From: Welwitschia mirabilis
Lineage: Eukaryota > Gnetophyta > Gnetopsida > Welwitschiales
Assembly: GCA_051453625.1 (NCBI GenBank)
Contig: JBOZIK010000001.1
Coordinates: forward strand, 162,875,540-162,939,539
DNA length: 64,000 nucleotides
Reading direction: 5' to 3'
Every line of letters starts with the position of its first letter. The stretch's first letter is position 1. The position numbers and the translations under genes are program-made. The notes beneath the pieces were generated by a model. It was not told the origin of the DNA. It worked only from the letters and a program-made list of their open reading frames with translations, and did not search any database. Shown in pieces: positions 33,351-44,571 of the stretch.

Positions 33351-34956
33351 TGTTGAAAGTTGTTTGAGTTAAAAGACTTTTCAAATCATTATATTTTACC
33401 CACTTAGTCTTTTTAGACTTATGTAATACACCTCCTTTTGGAATAAATTTAAATGAAAGAGAACTAACTAAATTTGAAAATAACATTAACTTTTTAGTAG
33501 TGCAAAAATGTTTTGAATTTCTTATTACCATAAAAATAACCAGTAACTTTAGAAATAAACTTAGTTTGTCAAGTTACCTTTTTTTTTCACTTTGAGGATC
33601 TTAAGGGATGAAGCCAATACCTGACTTATCACTAGTAGGTTTTTGAACTTTAAGTCTGTTCTAATTTGGAAGAACCACTAGAAAATTTATTTACCAAAAA
33701 AAAAAATATTTTACCTGTAAAGTAAGATCAAAATTTTTATATTTAAGCATTTTGTACTTTGTTTCTATTTCCTCCTTTTTTGGTAAGAGACTTTATAATT
33801 TCATTTGAATCATTTATCCTCTTTTCTAATGCTTCATATTTCTTATATAGTTCTTAATTAGTGTCATCTATATCATCCTATTCTTCATCAATCATATACA
33901 AATAATCAGGCTCTGATGTACTAGGTAAGTTATAAACTAAAGGCATAATTGCCATGAAAGATAGTCTTCTATCTCCATCAAATTTTTAACTTGAACTACT
34001 ATCATCATCCTCATTTGCATTATCCCATATTGTAATGAATGAAAAAGTCTTTTATTTTCTGTGATCTCTTTTGGTGTTTGGGTACTTATTAGTCATATGT
34101 CTAAAGCCTTTACAAGAATATCATTGGATTTTTTTCCTTTGTCTTACTTCTTCTTATACTTTGATTGTTTTCTTTTTGTACTTTTACTTGGCTCATCTTT
34201 CTTTTTTATTTTGTATAAGAATTTCTTGAACCTTCTTGTTAAGAGAGAAACTTCATCATCATCTAGTTCTTCATCTGACTTCTTAGATCTACATCCCTCT
34301 TGCACACACTTCAAAGTAATACCTTTCTTCTTATCTTTAGTAAATTTTAATTCATATGTTTGCAAACTATCTTGAAGTTCTTATAGTGCCATTATATTGA
34401 TGTTCTTGCTTTTCTTAATTACTATGAATTTAGGTTCAAATCTCTTTAAAAGAGATCTTAGCACTTTTCTAATTACTTTTTCTTCACGATATTGATAAGT
34501 CTAGCAAAATACTCTTGTAAGATATCCTCCTTGTCTATATGAATGTTTTTAAATTTGGAGATAAGAATTTGAAGCTTAGCTTTCTTAACTATAGATATTT
34601 CTTTATGAGCAACTTTAAGAATATCCATGCTTCCCTTTCATAATTACAATTTACAATTTGTTTAAATTTATTTACATAAACTACATAAAATATAACATTA
34701 AGAGCATAAATGTTTGTGGTGGCTTGGCTTTATCAATGGGAGTTCATTGATCTTGGGTTTAAGCAATTAGAATGGTATTACCATTTGCATTAGTTTTACT
34801 AATGTAGGCATATTATACCCTTTATAAATAACCTCTTCAATATCTACATCTAGGGATCTAAGGAAAATTCTCAATCTGGCTTTCTAATCAGCATAATTTA
34901 ACCCATTAAGTAAAGGAAAATAACCAGTGAAAACACCATCAAAGGGTATTACTCAT
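33351..34956 (-). pseudogene. gag: Copia K gag
   Basis: Starts at the minus-strand ATG at 34956 (MSNT) 66 bases after the LTR. It contains LQTYELKFTKDKKKGITLKC and KSDEELDDDEVSLLTRRFKK, which are nearly the same as in B, a zinc knuckle remnant YSCKGFRHMTNKYP near 34080-34130, and a Ser and Asp rich part after it. At 33331-33531 LFSNLVSSLSFKFIPKGGVL corresponds to B's spacer before the protease. Confidence 0.75.
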
Positions 34957-35007
34957 TTTTGAGTTCTAGAGTCTAGATCAGTTAAAATCTTAATATGGAT
35001 TCAACTT

Positions 35008-35022
35008 AGCTATGATACCAAA
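35008..35022 (-). other. Copia K primer binding site
   Basis: The minus strand reads TTTGGTATCATAGCTAAGT after the LTR edge, one base from TGGTATCAGAGC. Confidence 0.75.
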
Positions 35023-36394
35023 TGTAGGATTAAGAACCCTAAAGCAGGGGATTGTGNNNNNNNNNNGGCGTGAATAGGTCTTTCAAAATATTCAAATAAA
35101 TTTACAATATAAACTTACTTAAAATGAATCATTAAAAAGTTTGTGCATAAAAACTAAAAGTTTTCTAAAAAACGAGAATAATAGAAAGCATAGAAATATA
35201 GATCATATACATACAAGTTTTATAGTAGTTCAGGAAAATTTTTTACTTGAGTCTCAATGATCAACTTTATCATCAAGCATAAGTTGGATCTCCTTTAAAC
35301 TCTTCTAGGCATTGCAAGTTTACCTATAATCTTTAGAAATGGACTTGTTCTAAAGGCTTAGTCTCAAACTTGTTAAAAAGACTTTTTCTGAATGCTTAGT
35401 CTCAAGAAATCATGATAGTAATGATATAATGCCTAGGTGCACTGGTATTACTCATTCTTTTTCTCAATAAAAGAAATGGAGCACTTCTACTATAAATGAT
35501 ACAATCTATGAATAATAGAGTGCCACAAATGTGACCTTACATGCAAAGATACCATAGATGTTAGCTCGTCTTTGGATAGGAATAAAATGCTAAATGAGTA
35601 CAATGATTAATCATCAAGATTCAATAGTTCAGTAAAAGATTAAAAGCTTTTACTATGATTCCACTCCTAGCTATTTATAATGGAAGACTTTTAGGATTAT
35701 TACAAGTGAAAACATGCTTCTAATGGCTATAACATGGCTACATAATGGATACAAAATTCGCATTTCTGTTTTAGCTGGTTGACCCCTCAAACTTCTAGTT
35801 AACTTCTCCTAGTATTATCACTTAAATAAGTCATTCGAGTGAACTTTTTAATTGTCCTATTTTCTTATGGCTTCATGTTTGGTTGACTCCTCAAGGTCCA
35901 ATTGAATGCTCATCCTATTGCCCATATATCTGTCTAGTTGCTTACTTGATCATGATAAAATTCATCTCAATTATTCTGCATCAGGTTTAGTTGACCCCTT
36001 AAGGATCTAGTTGACCCCTTACTGATTGGTGTAAAGAATTAATTCTTAGTTCTCAGATCTGGTCGACCCCTCATAGACCTAGTTGATTCCTTGATGATTA
36101 GTTTAGGAGTATTATTCTCAGGTTCAGAGATCCAATCAATTCCTCAAAAGTCTGATCGATCCCTATGAATTCAGTTTAATTATTAAAGTTTGCTCTAGGT
36201 GTGATCAACCATTTAGAAGTCTAATTAACCCCTTAAGAGGGTAACAAAACTTGACAGGTTTTAGAATTAGAATATCACATTCATAATTTTAGCTTCTAAC
36301 ATATAGATGACCAATATTTTCTACACAAAATACAAAAAATTTTACTTCAAAGAAAACATTAGTTTGACATTAATTAGAAATTCATAATCCAACA
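35023..36394 (-). repeat. Copia K 5' LTR
   Basis: TGTAGGATTAAGAACC to ATAATCCAACA, 1372 bp, partner of 29618-30900, with a 10-N gap at 35057-35066. Minus-strand TATA box TATAAATAG at 35671-35679. Motifs such as GGTCGACCCCTCA (near 36061) are frequent in 35770-36240. Confidence 0.85.
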
Positions 36395-36399
36395 CCTGC

Positions 36400-37260
36400 T
36401 ACTTTTTAAAGATTAGTAAATAGTATTTTTAGGATATAATAGACAGATTTTTTGAAGTATTTATGGATGATTTTATAGATTTTATAAATAATTTTGATGA
36501 TTTACTTGATAGATTAAAAAAAGTTTTAGAAATATATGAAGAGATATGCTTAAAACTTAGCTAGTTAAAAAGTCATATTATAGTGACATAAGTCATAGTT
36601 TTAGAACATAAAATATCTCAAAATTGATTAGGATTGATAAACAAAAAATTAAAGTTACAAGAAATGTTTTACCCCTAAGCAAATGAAAAGATTTAAGATC
36701 TTTCTTAGGGCATGTTGAGTATTACAGAAGATTTATAACTAACTTTAGTAAAGTTAATAAACCTATGAGTAACCTTTTATAAAAGGATGTGGAATCTAGT
36801 TGGGTTGATAAATGTCAAGGTGCTTATCCAACTTTAAAAGATAAGCTTTTCTTAACACCTATTTTATAGGGACCTAATTAGAAAAGACCATTTTACATTA
36901 TTATTGATACATCTAATCATGCTATGGGAGCTGTTTTAGGGTAAAAAGATAAAAATAATAAATTAGATGCTATTTTCTACATTAATAAGAACTTTAAACT
37001 AATTGAATCAAATTACGTAGTAACTGAAAGAATGTTGTTAGTAGTAGTGATGGTATTAGAAAAATTCAAACATTATATTTTAGGTTATGAAGTGAAAGTT
37101 CAAGTGGCCATGGTGCTATTAGATCTTTGGTGAATAAAAAAGAAGCTAATTTAAGAATTATGAGATGAATATTACTAATGTAAGAATTTGACTTAAAACA
37201 CATTGAGAGAAAAGAGATAGAAAATGTAGTAGTAGATCATCTTTCAAGATTAGAATTTTC
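36400..37260 (+). pseudogene. pol: Gypsy E second half of RT and RNase H
   Basis: Continues from 29617 with RLVNSIF and EVFMDDF, the latter carrying the catalytic MDD-type motif (near 36457-36480), then RSFLGHVEYYRRFITNFSKV, KPMSNLL, DKCQGAYPTLKDKLFLTPIL, FYIIIDTSNHAMGAVLG (RNase H start with the first Asp), SNYVVTERMLLVVVMVLEKF and VVDHLSRLEF. This is the regular Athila/Tat-like gypsy order. Stops replace Gln in several places, for example LGxKDK for LGQKDK. Confidence 0.9.
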
Positions 37261-38240
37261 TAATGAAGAACAAATAAATATAACAAATGAATTTCTATCT
37301 GAACATCTATTTCAAGTAAAAACAAATTCATGGTACTCTAACATAGCAAATTTTATTATAAGTAAGAAATTACCATCTTTTATGAATTATTATGAAAGAA
37401 AAAAATTGTTAAAAGAATCTCAAGACTATGTATGACATGATAAAATGTTATTTAAAAGATATAAAGATTATGTTATTAGAAGATGTGTGAAATAAAATTA
37501 GTAAAAACAAATTCTCAAGGAAGATCATAAGGGAGAAGGAAAAGTACATTATAATGCAAAAATAATAGGTATAAAAATTTTGCATATGAGATATTACTAT
37601 ATTATAACATTCAAAGATTCAAATTCTTATGTCTAGAGTTGTGATAAGTGTGAAAGAAAAGGAGAATTTAACCAAAAATTAGAAATGCCATAATAATGGA
37701 TTTAGTCAATTTAACCTTTTAATGTTTGTGAAATAGATTTCATTAGATCTATAAACCCTTTCTTCTATGGGGAAAAAATCAGGTCTATATTGATTATTTC
37801 ATTAAGTGAGTTAAGGCTAAGGTTGTATCTCACTATTTCTTCCAAACTATAGTTATCTTTTGCCTTAGAAATATCATCTATTAGTTTGGAGCTCCTCGAA
37901 GTCTTATATATGATAGAAGAACTCATTTTACTATTGAAATTTTTAAGAAAATCTTAACTAAACATGGAATCCATTGCAAACTCTCTACTACCTATCATCC
38001 TTAATCTAATAGTCAAGATAAAGTGACTAATAGAGAAATCAATAGAATATTAATAGTACTAAGAAAATAAATTGGGCGAAAAAGTTAAATAAAGCTCTAT
38101 AGAATTATATAATAACTTGGAAACATAGCATAAGATTTACACCATATGACTCAATCTATGAAAAAAAATGCTATTTTGTCAATTGAATTTAGAATAAAGA
38201 CCTTTAAATTGGCTAAAGAACTAAAGTTTAATTTGGATAC
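37261..38240 (+). pseudogene. pol: Gypsy E integrase, first segment
   Basis: NSWYSNIANFIISKKLPSFM and DKMLFKRYKDYVIRRCV form the region ahead of the zinc finger; CDKCERKG is what remains of the HHCC finger. The core follows with FGAPRSLIYDRRTHF (second catalytic Asp), KHGIHCKLSTTYHP, and TNREINRIL (the region of the third catalytic residue). PYDSIYEKKCYF and IEFRIKTFKLAKELKFNLDT (38146-38240) correspond to the conserved PFxLVYGxxxxxPIE stretch. Cut at 38240 by copia C. Confidence 0.9.
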
Positions 38241-39423
38241 TATTAGGTTATATTTTTACAAATTTGATGTCAAACTAAAATTTTCTAGTATAGAAAATTA
38301 TGTTGTATCTCTTGTAGAAAATATTAATCTTTATAAGTTAAAAGTAACTAACATTTCTTACTAGCTATGCTTAAACTTGATAAGTAACAGAATTTTTAAG
38401 GAGTTAATTAGATTTTTAAGGGATCAACTAGACCTATACAAAAAATTATCATTTTCAATTTATTAAGGAGTTAACTAGATTCCTAAGGAATTGACTAAAC
38501 CTATACAAAAAATTATTAAATCTTTTGTTTTTTAGGGATTGACCAAATATTTAAGGGATTAATTGAACTTATGCTAAAAATTTTGCATTTATTTTTATAA
38601 GGGGTTAACTAAATAAATATATAGTTAGTTAGATTTTAGATGAGGTTGATCAGACTATGAAACATGAAGAACTCAGGTCAATTGGTAGAAAATGGGATTG
38701 TTTAACTTAGTGAAGACACTCCCTAGAGTCAACTAGATGTTTTGAGGGGTTGACTGATTGTGGTACAAAAAAATTTCTTATTCTATTTTCTAACCATTTA
38801 CCTTCCTATTTTTTAGCCATTGGAATATCAAATCCACTTATAAAATTCTAAAATCAGTCCTTTATATAAATCATAGTTATCAAAATCATATAAATTCCTT
38901 TTTGGCTAACTAAAATTAAAAAAGCATCTTTTTAGCATCAGTTATTTAGTTAATCAAGTTATACTATATGTACTTGGATTTGTGCATCGTTTTCAAATAG
39001 TATGGAACTATCTTTATTATACTTTAGTTCTAAAAAAGTCTATACTTCTTGGTATACTATTAATACCAAAAAGTATTTTTGTAAAGGTTAAGACTAAGCT
39101 TCAAAAATTCTAATTACGAAGATTATAGATTAACTTAATAAACTTGAAAAGTAAGTAATAAGGATCTAAACAAGTCTTGAGTAAAAGCTAACTACTGAAA
39201 GTAAAGTAGGGGATTTTCTAAACCATTCTAAATCATGCGTCTGATAATTTCCATTGGTATTTTCTAGTTTTAGTTCTTTCTCTTTTTAGATCTTATTCCT
39301 AGATAGATCATTTGGTTATTTCATATATACAAATACTTTTGTATTATTTAATATTTTTTGAAGATAGTGTTTTAATTTAATTTAATTCCATGCATCCCCT
39401 TATTTAGGGTTCTAGATCCTACA
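38241..39423 (+). repeat. Copia C 5' LTR
   Basis: TATTAGGTTATATTTTTAC (TG mutated) to GGGTTCTAGATCCTACA, 1183 bp, partner of 46030-47215. TATATAAA at 38863-38870. Motifs such as AAGGGATCAACTAGACC repeat through 38390-38760. Confidence 0.85.
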
Positions 39424-39441
39424 TTTGATATTAGAGCAAGG
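39424..39441 (+). other. Copia C primer binding site
   Basis: TTTGATATTAGAGCAAGG, a decayed TTTGGTATCAGAGCAAGG for initiator tRNA-Met. Confidence 0.75.
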
Positions 39442-39479
39442 TTAAGCCACTTGTAGATCTTGATTCCTGAATCCTAACT

Positions 39480-41280
39480 ATGAGTAATCCTACTAATAGC
39501 CTCTCTACTAGAAGACTATCCAAGATTAATGGAATTAACTATGCTTACTAGAAGGTCCAAATGAGAATATTCCTTAGATACTTAGATGTATACATGGAAA
39601 ATTTTATCTATAATTGATATGTTGTGTCCACTCTGTCCAAAACTAATAGTAATGAAACCATCATTGTTGTTGAGAAATCTTGAGACCAATAAACCCCTAT
39701 TGATAAAGCCAAGAAAAACTTAAATGCACTTTTAATGCTATTTTTTGTGTATTTTATGTAGATGAATTCAAGAGGATTATGAACTATGAACATACTAAGA
39801 AAGCGTAGGATATACTTAAAATCACATATGAAGGAACATTCACTATAAAATACGTAAAGCTATAGATGCTTATTTCTAAGTTTGAAGATATTCACATGGA
39901 AGAAGAAAAGGTTCTATAAGAGNNNNNNNNNNNNNNNNNNNNNNNNNNNNNNNNNNNNNNNNNNNNNNNNNNNNNNNNNNNNNNNNNNNNNNNNNNNNNN
40001 NNNNNNNNNNNNNNNNNNNNNNTATAGATTCTTATTTCTAAGTTTGAAGATATTCACATGGAAGAAGAAAAGGTTCTATAAGTGTTCTTTGCTAGGCTAA
40101 CAGACATAGTAAAATCTATGATAAGTCTAAGTGAGAAAATGATAAAAAAATGTAGTACAAAAAGTTCTTGGATTTATTCCAAAATTCTTTAAGCCAAAGG
40201 TCATGGCTATTGAGGAGAGTAAGAACATTAATAAAATGACATTAGAAGAAGTACAAGGTAATATTTAAACTTATGAGTTAAAGTTTTCTAAAGGTAAAAG
40301 GGAAAGTCTTACATTGAAAAGTATGCAAAAAGAATCCATATTTGGAAAATAAAATGAAGATCTTAATGAAGATGAGGTTATTNNNNNNNNNNAGCAAGAA
40401 TGTTCAAAAAATTCTTACATCAAAGAAAGACACATGGTAAAACAAGCAAGGGACCAAGGTAGGGCCAGTTCAACATAAGAAGAGATCTAGAAAAAGAAAA
40501 GGAGATCTAGTGCTATGCATGTAAGGGATATGAACATGTTGCAAATGATGTCCAAATAATAAAAGAGATTAGATAAAATCCAATACATCATCCTTCATCA
40601 CCACTTGGGATAATGTAGATGAAGAAGAAGATAGTCCAAAGTTATAAATTAGATAGAGATATAAGACTTTCTTTCATGGTAGTCATCCCTTCCATGAAAA
40701 ACATACCATGCTTAATTAAATCAAACAACCTAGACCTTATTAAATAATATTAAAAGAATCTAAAAAATCCTTACCAAGAATTCTATTCAGAATATGAAAA
40801 TTTAGCAAAATAGAGCAATGAGTTAAAAAAATAATGAAGGATTTAAACAAGAAAAAGAAAGATTTGAAGAGAAAATACAAGATGATTTAAATAGAAGAAA
40901 ATGAGCTAATTCAAAGGTAAAAAGCATTTGTCATTTTGCAAATAATGTTTCAAATATTTCAAGTAAATTAGAACACATTCTTAGAATACGAAGACTAGTT
41001 CATGATGAGGAAGGTATTGGTTTCATCTCTAAAAAACCACATAATTAGTTGAATAAGGTAACATGGCAAAATAATTTTTGGGGAAAGATAAATCATTCAA
41101 ANNNNNNNNNNNNNNNNNNNNNGATAATGATTTTCTCAAGCTTTGTCAATACTTTTTCATCTAAATTTATGATAAGGGGATGTGTACCATAACAATCCCA
41201 ATGAACTAAGTGGATAAGGAATAATAAATTGAAAAGTCCATTAATCTAAATAGCCTCTAAAGTATTAAATGAAACTTATT
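39480..41280 (+). pseudogene. gag: Copia C gag
   Basis: The ATG at 39480 gives MSNPTNSLSTRRL. The core (KKAxDILKITYEG, LISKFEDIHMEEE, GFIPKFFKPKVMAIEE) is like that of B. The zinc knuckle near 40512-40556 reads CYACKGYEHVAND, with first Cys pair and His kept. Gaps at 39923-40022, 40383-40392 and 41102-41122 lie inside. The first is flanked by the same 60-bp sequence on both sides and is probably an unmerged overlap. Confidence 0.7.
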
Positions 41281-41640
41281 GATACATGGATCGTGGATAT
41301 TCTCAGTAAATGATAAGTGATAAATTAGGATTCCAATATTTGGATGACTTTGATGGAGGAGAAGTAACTTTTGAAGATAATAGAAAAGCAAAAGTTTAAG
41401 GCATAGGAAGAATCAATGGAGGTAACATGTCTAAAATTAATGAAATTTATATGTAAATGATCTTAAACATAATTTGCTAAGTATCAGTCAAATTTGTAAT
41501 AAATGTCATAAAGTTATTTTTTATAGGAAAAAAACTTAAAGTTAGACATAATAAAAGAAATGATGTTCTTTATAGAATTGATAAATATTTGTCTACTTAT
41601 TATTTTTGTCATATAAATCAAGAAGAATTATGGCACTAAA
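41281..41640 (+). pseudogene. pol: Copia C protease
   Basis: YMDRGYSQ is the active site WxxDSGCSRHM with DSG changed to DRG. FDGGEVTFEDNRKAKV, GGNMSKINE and RNDVLYRIDKYL follow in the order seen in B. Confidence 0.7.
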
Positions 41641-42420
41641 AGTTAGGACATGTAAACTATGACCATCTTAAAACCATCATTAAAAACAATATCATGAAAG
41701 GAACCCCTAAGATTAATATTGATAAACATAGATTGTGCGATGCTTGTTAAAAAGAAAAATAAGTTAGGACCTCTCATAAAAGTCAAAACTTAGTTTTCTG
41801 AATAAGGTCACTTGAACTTATTCACATGGGCTTAGTTAGCCTTTCCAAAATAAAATTGTAGAAGGAAAATGATACTTCTTGACTATGATAGATGACTTCT
41901 CTAGATTTACTTAGATTTCCTTCTTAGGAAATAAAGCTCAAACCTTCAAAAGTTGTGTTAAAGTCTATAATAAAATTCAAAATGAGAAGGGATACACTAT
42001 TAAAAAGATTAGAAGTGATCATGGAGGAGAATTTGAAAATTACCTTTTTAAAAATTATTGTGTAAACAATAATATAAAATAATGGTTTTTAGCCCCAAAG
42101 ATTATGCAATAAAATGAATTATAGAAAGGAAAAATTGAGTCCTTTAAAATATGATAAGAACAATGCTAAATGATAAGGAAGTATCTAAAACATTTTTAGC
42201 TTAATTATAACATACTACATGGTACATTATCAAGAGAGTCTATCTAAGACTAGACATGATTAAAACCTCCTATGAACTCTAAAAAGGAAGAAAATTAAAT
42301 GTATCATATTTAAGGTCTTTGGAAGTAAATGTTTTATCTTAAAAAGATAGAGAACATTTGAGTAAATTTGAGTTCAAAGCTAATGAAGCAATTTTCTTAG
42401 GATAACAAATGAAGTCTAAT
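41620..42420 (+). pseudogene. pol: Copia C pre-integrase and integrase
   Basis: EELWHxKLGHVNYDHLKTII starts the domain and CDACxKEK is part of the zinc finger. LELIHMGLVS has Met in place of the first catalytic Asp. RSDHGGEFENYLFKNYC (near 42010-42060) has the second. The third is not readable. KVFGSKCFIL near 42310 is the conserved C-terminal pattern. Confidence 0.8.
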
Positions 42421-42829
42421 AATGAAAGAATTCATAAACATTCAAATAGATGACTTTAGTATGAGACTTCTTCCTTTAAGTGGTGAAGCAAATCTTACTT
42501 TAAGTATTTCCACAATAAAAGAAGTAATAACTAAAAAGGAAGAAGATCCATCTTAAGAGATTTTCTATAAAAAGTTTAAAGAGTTAAAAAATCACCCACT
42601 TAAGTATATTTTTTGAGATGTAAACTTAAAAGTTTATACTAAAAATTCTCTTAATAATTTTTATATCCAAATTTGTTATGTTTCTAAAATTAAATCTAAA
42701 AAGTTTGAAGAGGCCAAATGTCTTGAAGAATGGATGATGACTATGCAAGAATAACTTCAACAATTTAGAAGAAATAATGTTTAGGAACTTGTAGAAAGAT
42801 CAAAAGATCAAAATGTAATGAAATAAAAT

Positions 42830-43430
42830 GGATCTTTAAGAATAAGTGTAATGAATACAATAATGTAATTAAAGACAAGACAATATTAGTAGCTTAAGAA
42901 TACAACAAGATTGAAGAAATAGATGTAGGAGACACATTTGATCTAGTGGCTAGACTAAATAGTATTAGAATGTTTCTCTCCTTTGCATCCTTCAAGAACA
43001 TCAAAGTTTTTCAGATGAATGTAAAAAGTGCCTTTTTAAATGGAGCTCCCAACAAAGAAGTTTATGTGGAACAACAATAAGGTTTCATAGATCCATACAA
43101 ACCAAGCCATGTCTATAAAATTAAAAAATCTTTGTATGATTTAAAATAGGCTCCAAGGACTTGGTATGAAAAATTGGCAACATTTTTTAAAGAAAATGGT
43201 TACACCCATGGAGCTTTGGATAAAACTCTATTTGTCAAAAATCTTAAAGAAGACTTTATTAAATCTATGTTGATGACATAAGTTTTGAAGCCTTAAAAGA
43301 GGATCTCTTAAAAGAATTCATTAGCATTATGATTACAAAATTTGAAATGAATATGCTTAGTGAAGTTTGTATGTTTCTTAGTTTACAAATTAAAAAAATA
43401 AAACATGGAATTTCTATCTATTAATTTGAA
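42830..43430 (+). pseudogene. pol: Copia C reverse transcriptase
   Basis: WIFKNKCNEYN is followed, with shifts, by EYNKIEEIDVGDTFDLVARL, FQMNVKSAFLNGAPNKEVYV, DPYKPSHVYKIKKSLYDLK and TWYEKLATFF, then IYVDDISFE with YVDD at 43266-43277. Gln codons in the QAPR motif read as stop. Confidence 0.85.
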
Positions 43431-44160
43431 TACTTAAGGAAGTTGATCAAGTGATTTGGACTAGAAGATACAAAATCAATTGACACACCTATGTCAACTT
43501 CATGGAAGATTAATCTTAATAATCATGGAAAATATGTGGATTAAAAACTTTAAAGAAGCATGATAGGAAGTCTATTGTATTTAACCATGAGTAGACTTGA
43601 CATAATATTCAATGTTACTGTATGTGCAAGATATCAAACTCAATCAAAGGAATCATACCTTCAAGCTATCAAAAGAATCATAAGATATGTCAACTATGGC
43701 CTATGGTATCTGATAGAAACTTTCTTTGAGCTTGAAGGTTTTAGTAATGTAAACTACACTAGTTGTAAAAATGATTGAAAAGAATCAGTGGAATTTTTTT
43801 CTTAAGATCATGATGGGTAAGATGGTCAAATAAGAAGTAAAAGTATATCTTCCTTTCCACAGCGAAAGTAAAATATATAGTAGCAGGGGGATGTTGTACC
43901 CATCTTCTATAGATGAAGGAAATGCTCAAAGATTTTAGAGTTAATGTTAAATAGATTTCAATGTTTTGTAGTAATACTAGTATAATTAATATCTCAAAAG
44001 CCTTGTTCAATATTCTCAAACTAAACATATTGAATTAAGACACCATTTCCTTAGAGATCATGTAGAAAAAGGTAGATTTCTATGAACTTCATAAGCATTG
44101 ATAAATAACTAGTTGATCTTTTCAAAAAATGCCTAGACTTTGACAACTTTTTAATATTTC
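43430..44160 (+). pseudogene. pol: Copia C RNase H
   Basis: MIGSLLYLTMSRLDIIFNVT and QTQSKESYLQAIKRIIRYVN (open from 43560 to 43778), then STAKVKYIVAGGCCTHLL-like text and LRDHVEKG at the end. The RNase H region is complete in outline. Confidence 0.8.
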
Positions 44161-44440
44161 ATCATGAAAGTAGAATAGTCAACTAGATCTTCTATTTATT
44201 TAACTAGATTTGGAGAAGTCAGGTTAACTAAATTTTACCTGGTTATCTGAACCTTTCTAGAAAAAATCTAAACCCAGTCAGATCAACTAGATTAAAGACC
44301 TAATTGACTAGATCTAGAAATATTTTAACTCACACCTTAATGGGTTAATTAGATCATAATCTGGTTAACTAAATCTTTAGGGTTAAAGAGATGAGAAAAG
44401 TTGGTAAAATTTTTTTTTCTTAGATTCAACTTAGTTTTCC
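44161..44440 (+). repeat. Short GTCAACTAGA-type motifs between pol and third ORF of C
   Basis: At least eight decayed copies, such as AGTCAACTAGATC (near 44178), GGTTAACTAAA and AATTGACTAGATC, in 200 bp. The same cluster occurs in B, F and K. Confidence 0.55.
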
Positions 44441-44443
44441 CAA

Positions 44444-44510
44444 TTTATAAAATATTATATAGCCCTACCTTCCTCATTTTCACTTGTCTCTCTGTCTCTC
44501 TTAGATCTAG
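44444..44510 (+). promoter_or_regulatory. TATA-like box and splice-acceptor-like site before C third ORF
   Basis: TTTATAAAAT (44444-44453) lies 60 bp before a pyrimidine-rich stretch CTGTCTCTCTTAG (to 44504) followed by ATCTAG. A second pyrimidine tract ends TGTGTCTTTAG near 44551. Both lie ahead of the ATG at 44572. Confidence 0.5.
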
Positions 44511-44571
44511 ATATTTTCTTTTCTTTTTTCTTTTTTTTTTTGTGTCTTTAGCAAGTGTCATGTATTATCAA

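Larger units (their letters stand above)
29618..36394 (-). mobile_element. Copia K: pol-deleted copia with third ORF
   Basis: A minus-strand copia of 6777 bp inside E's RT, with target copies CCTAC (29613-29617) and CCTGC (36395-36399). The undisturbed E sequence would read NAPATF there. Read on the minus strand: 5' LTR (36394-35023), primer site, gag, protease, pre-integrase start, junction to the end of RNase H, third ORF, PPT, 3' LTR (30900-29618). The pol deletion has the same end points as in B. Confidence 0.85.

Noticed and set aside
43759-44028. 89-codon minus-strand ORF opposite the RNase H of copia C
   Set aside because: The plus strand carries the recognised RNase H motifs; the minus frame has no similar counterpart in F.
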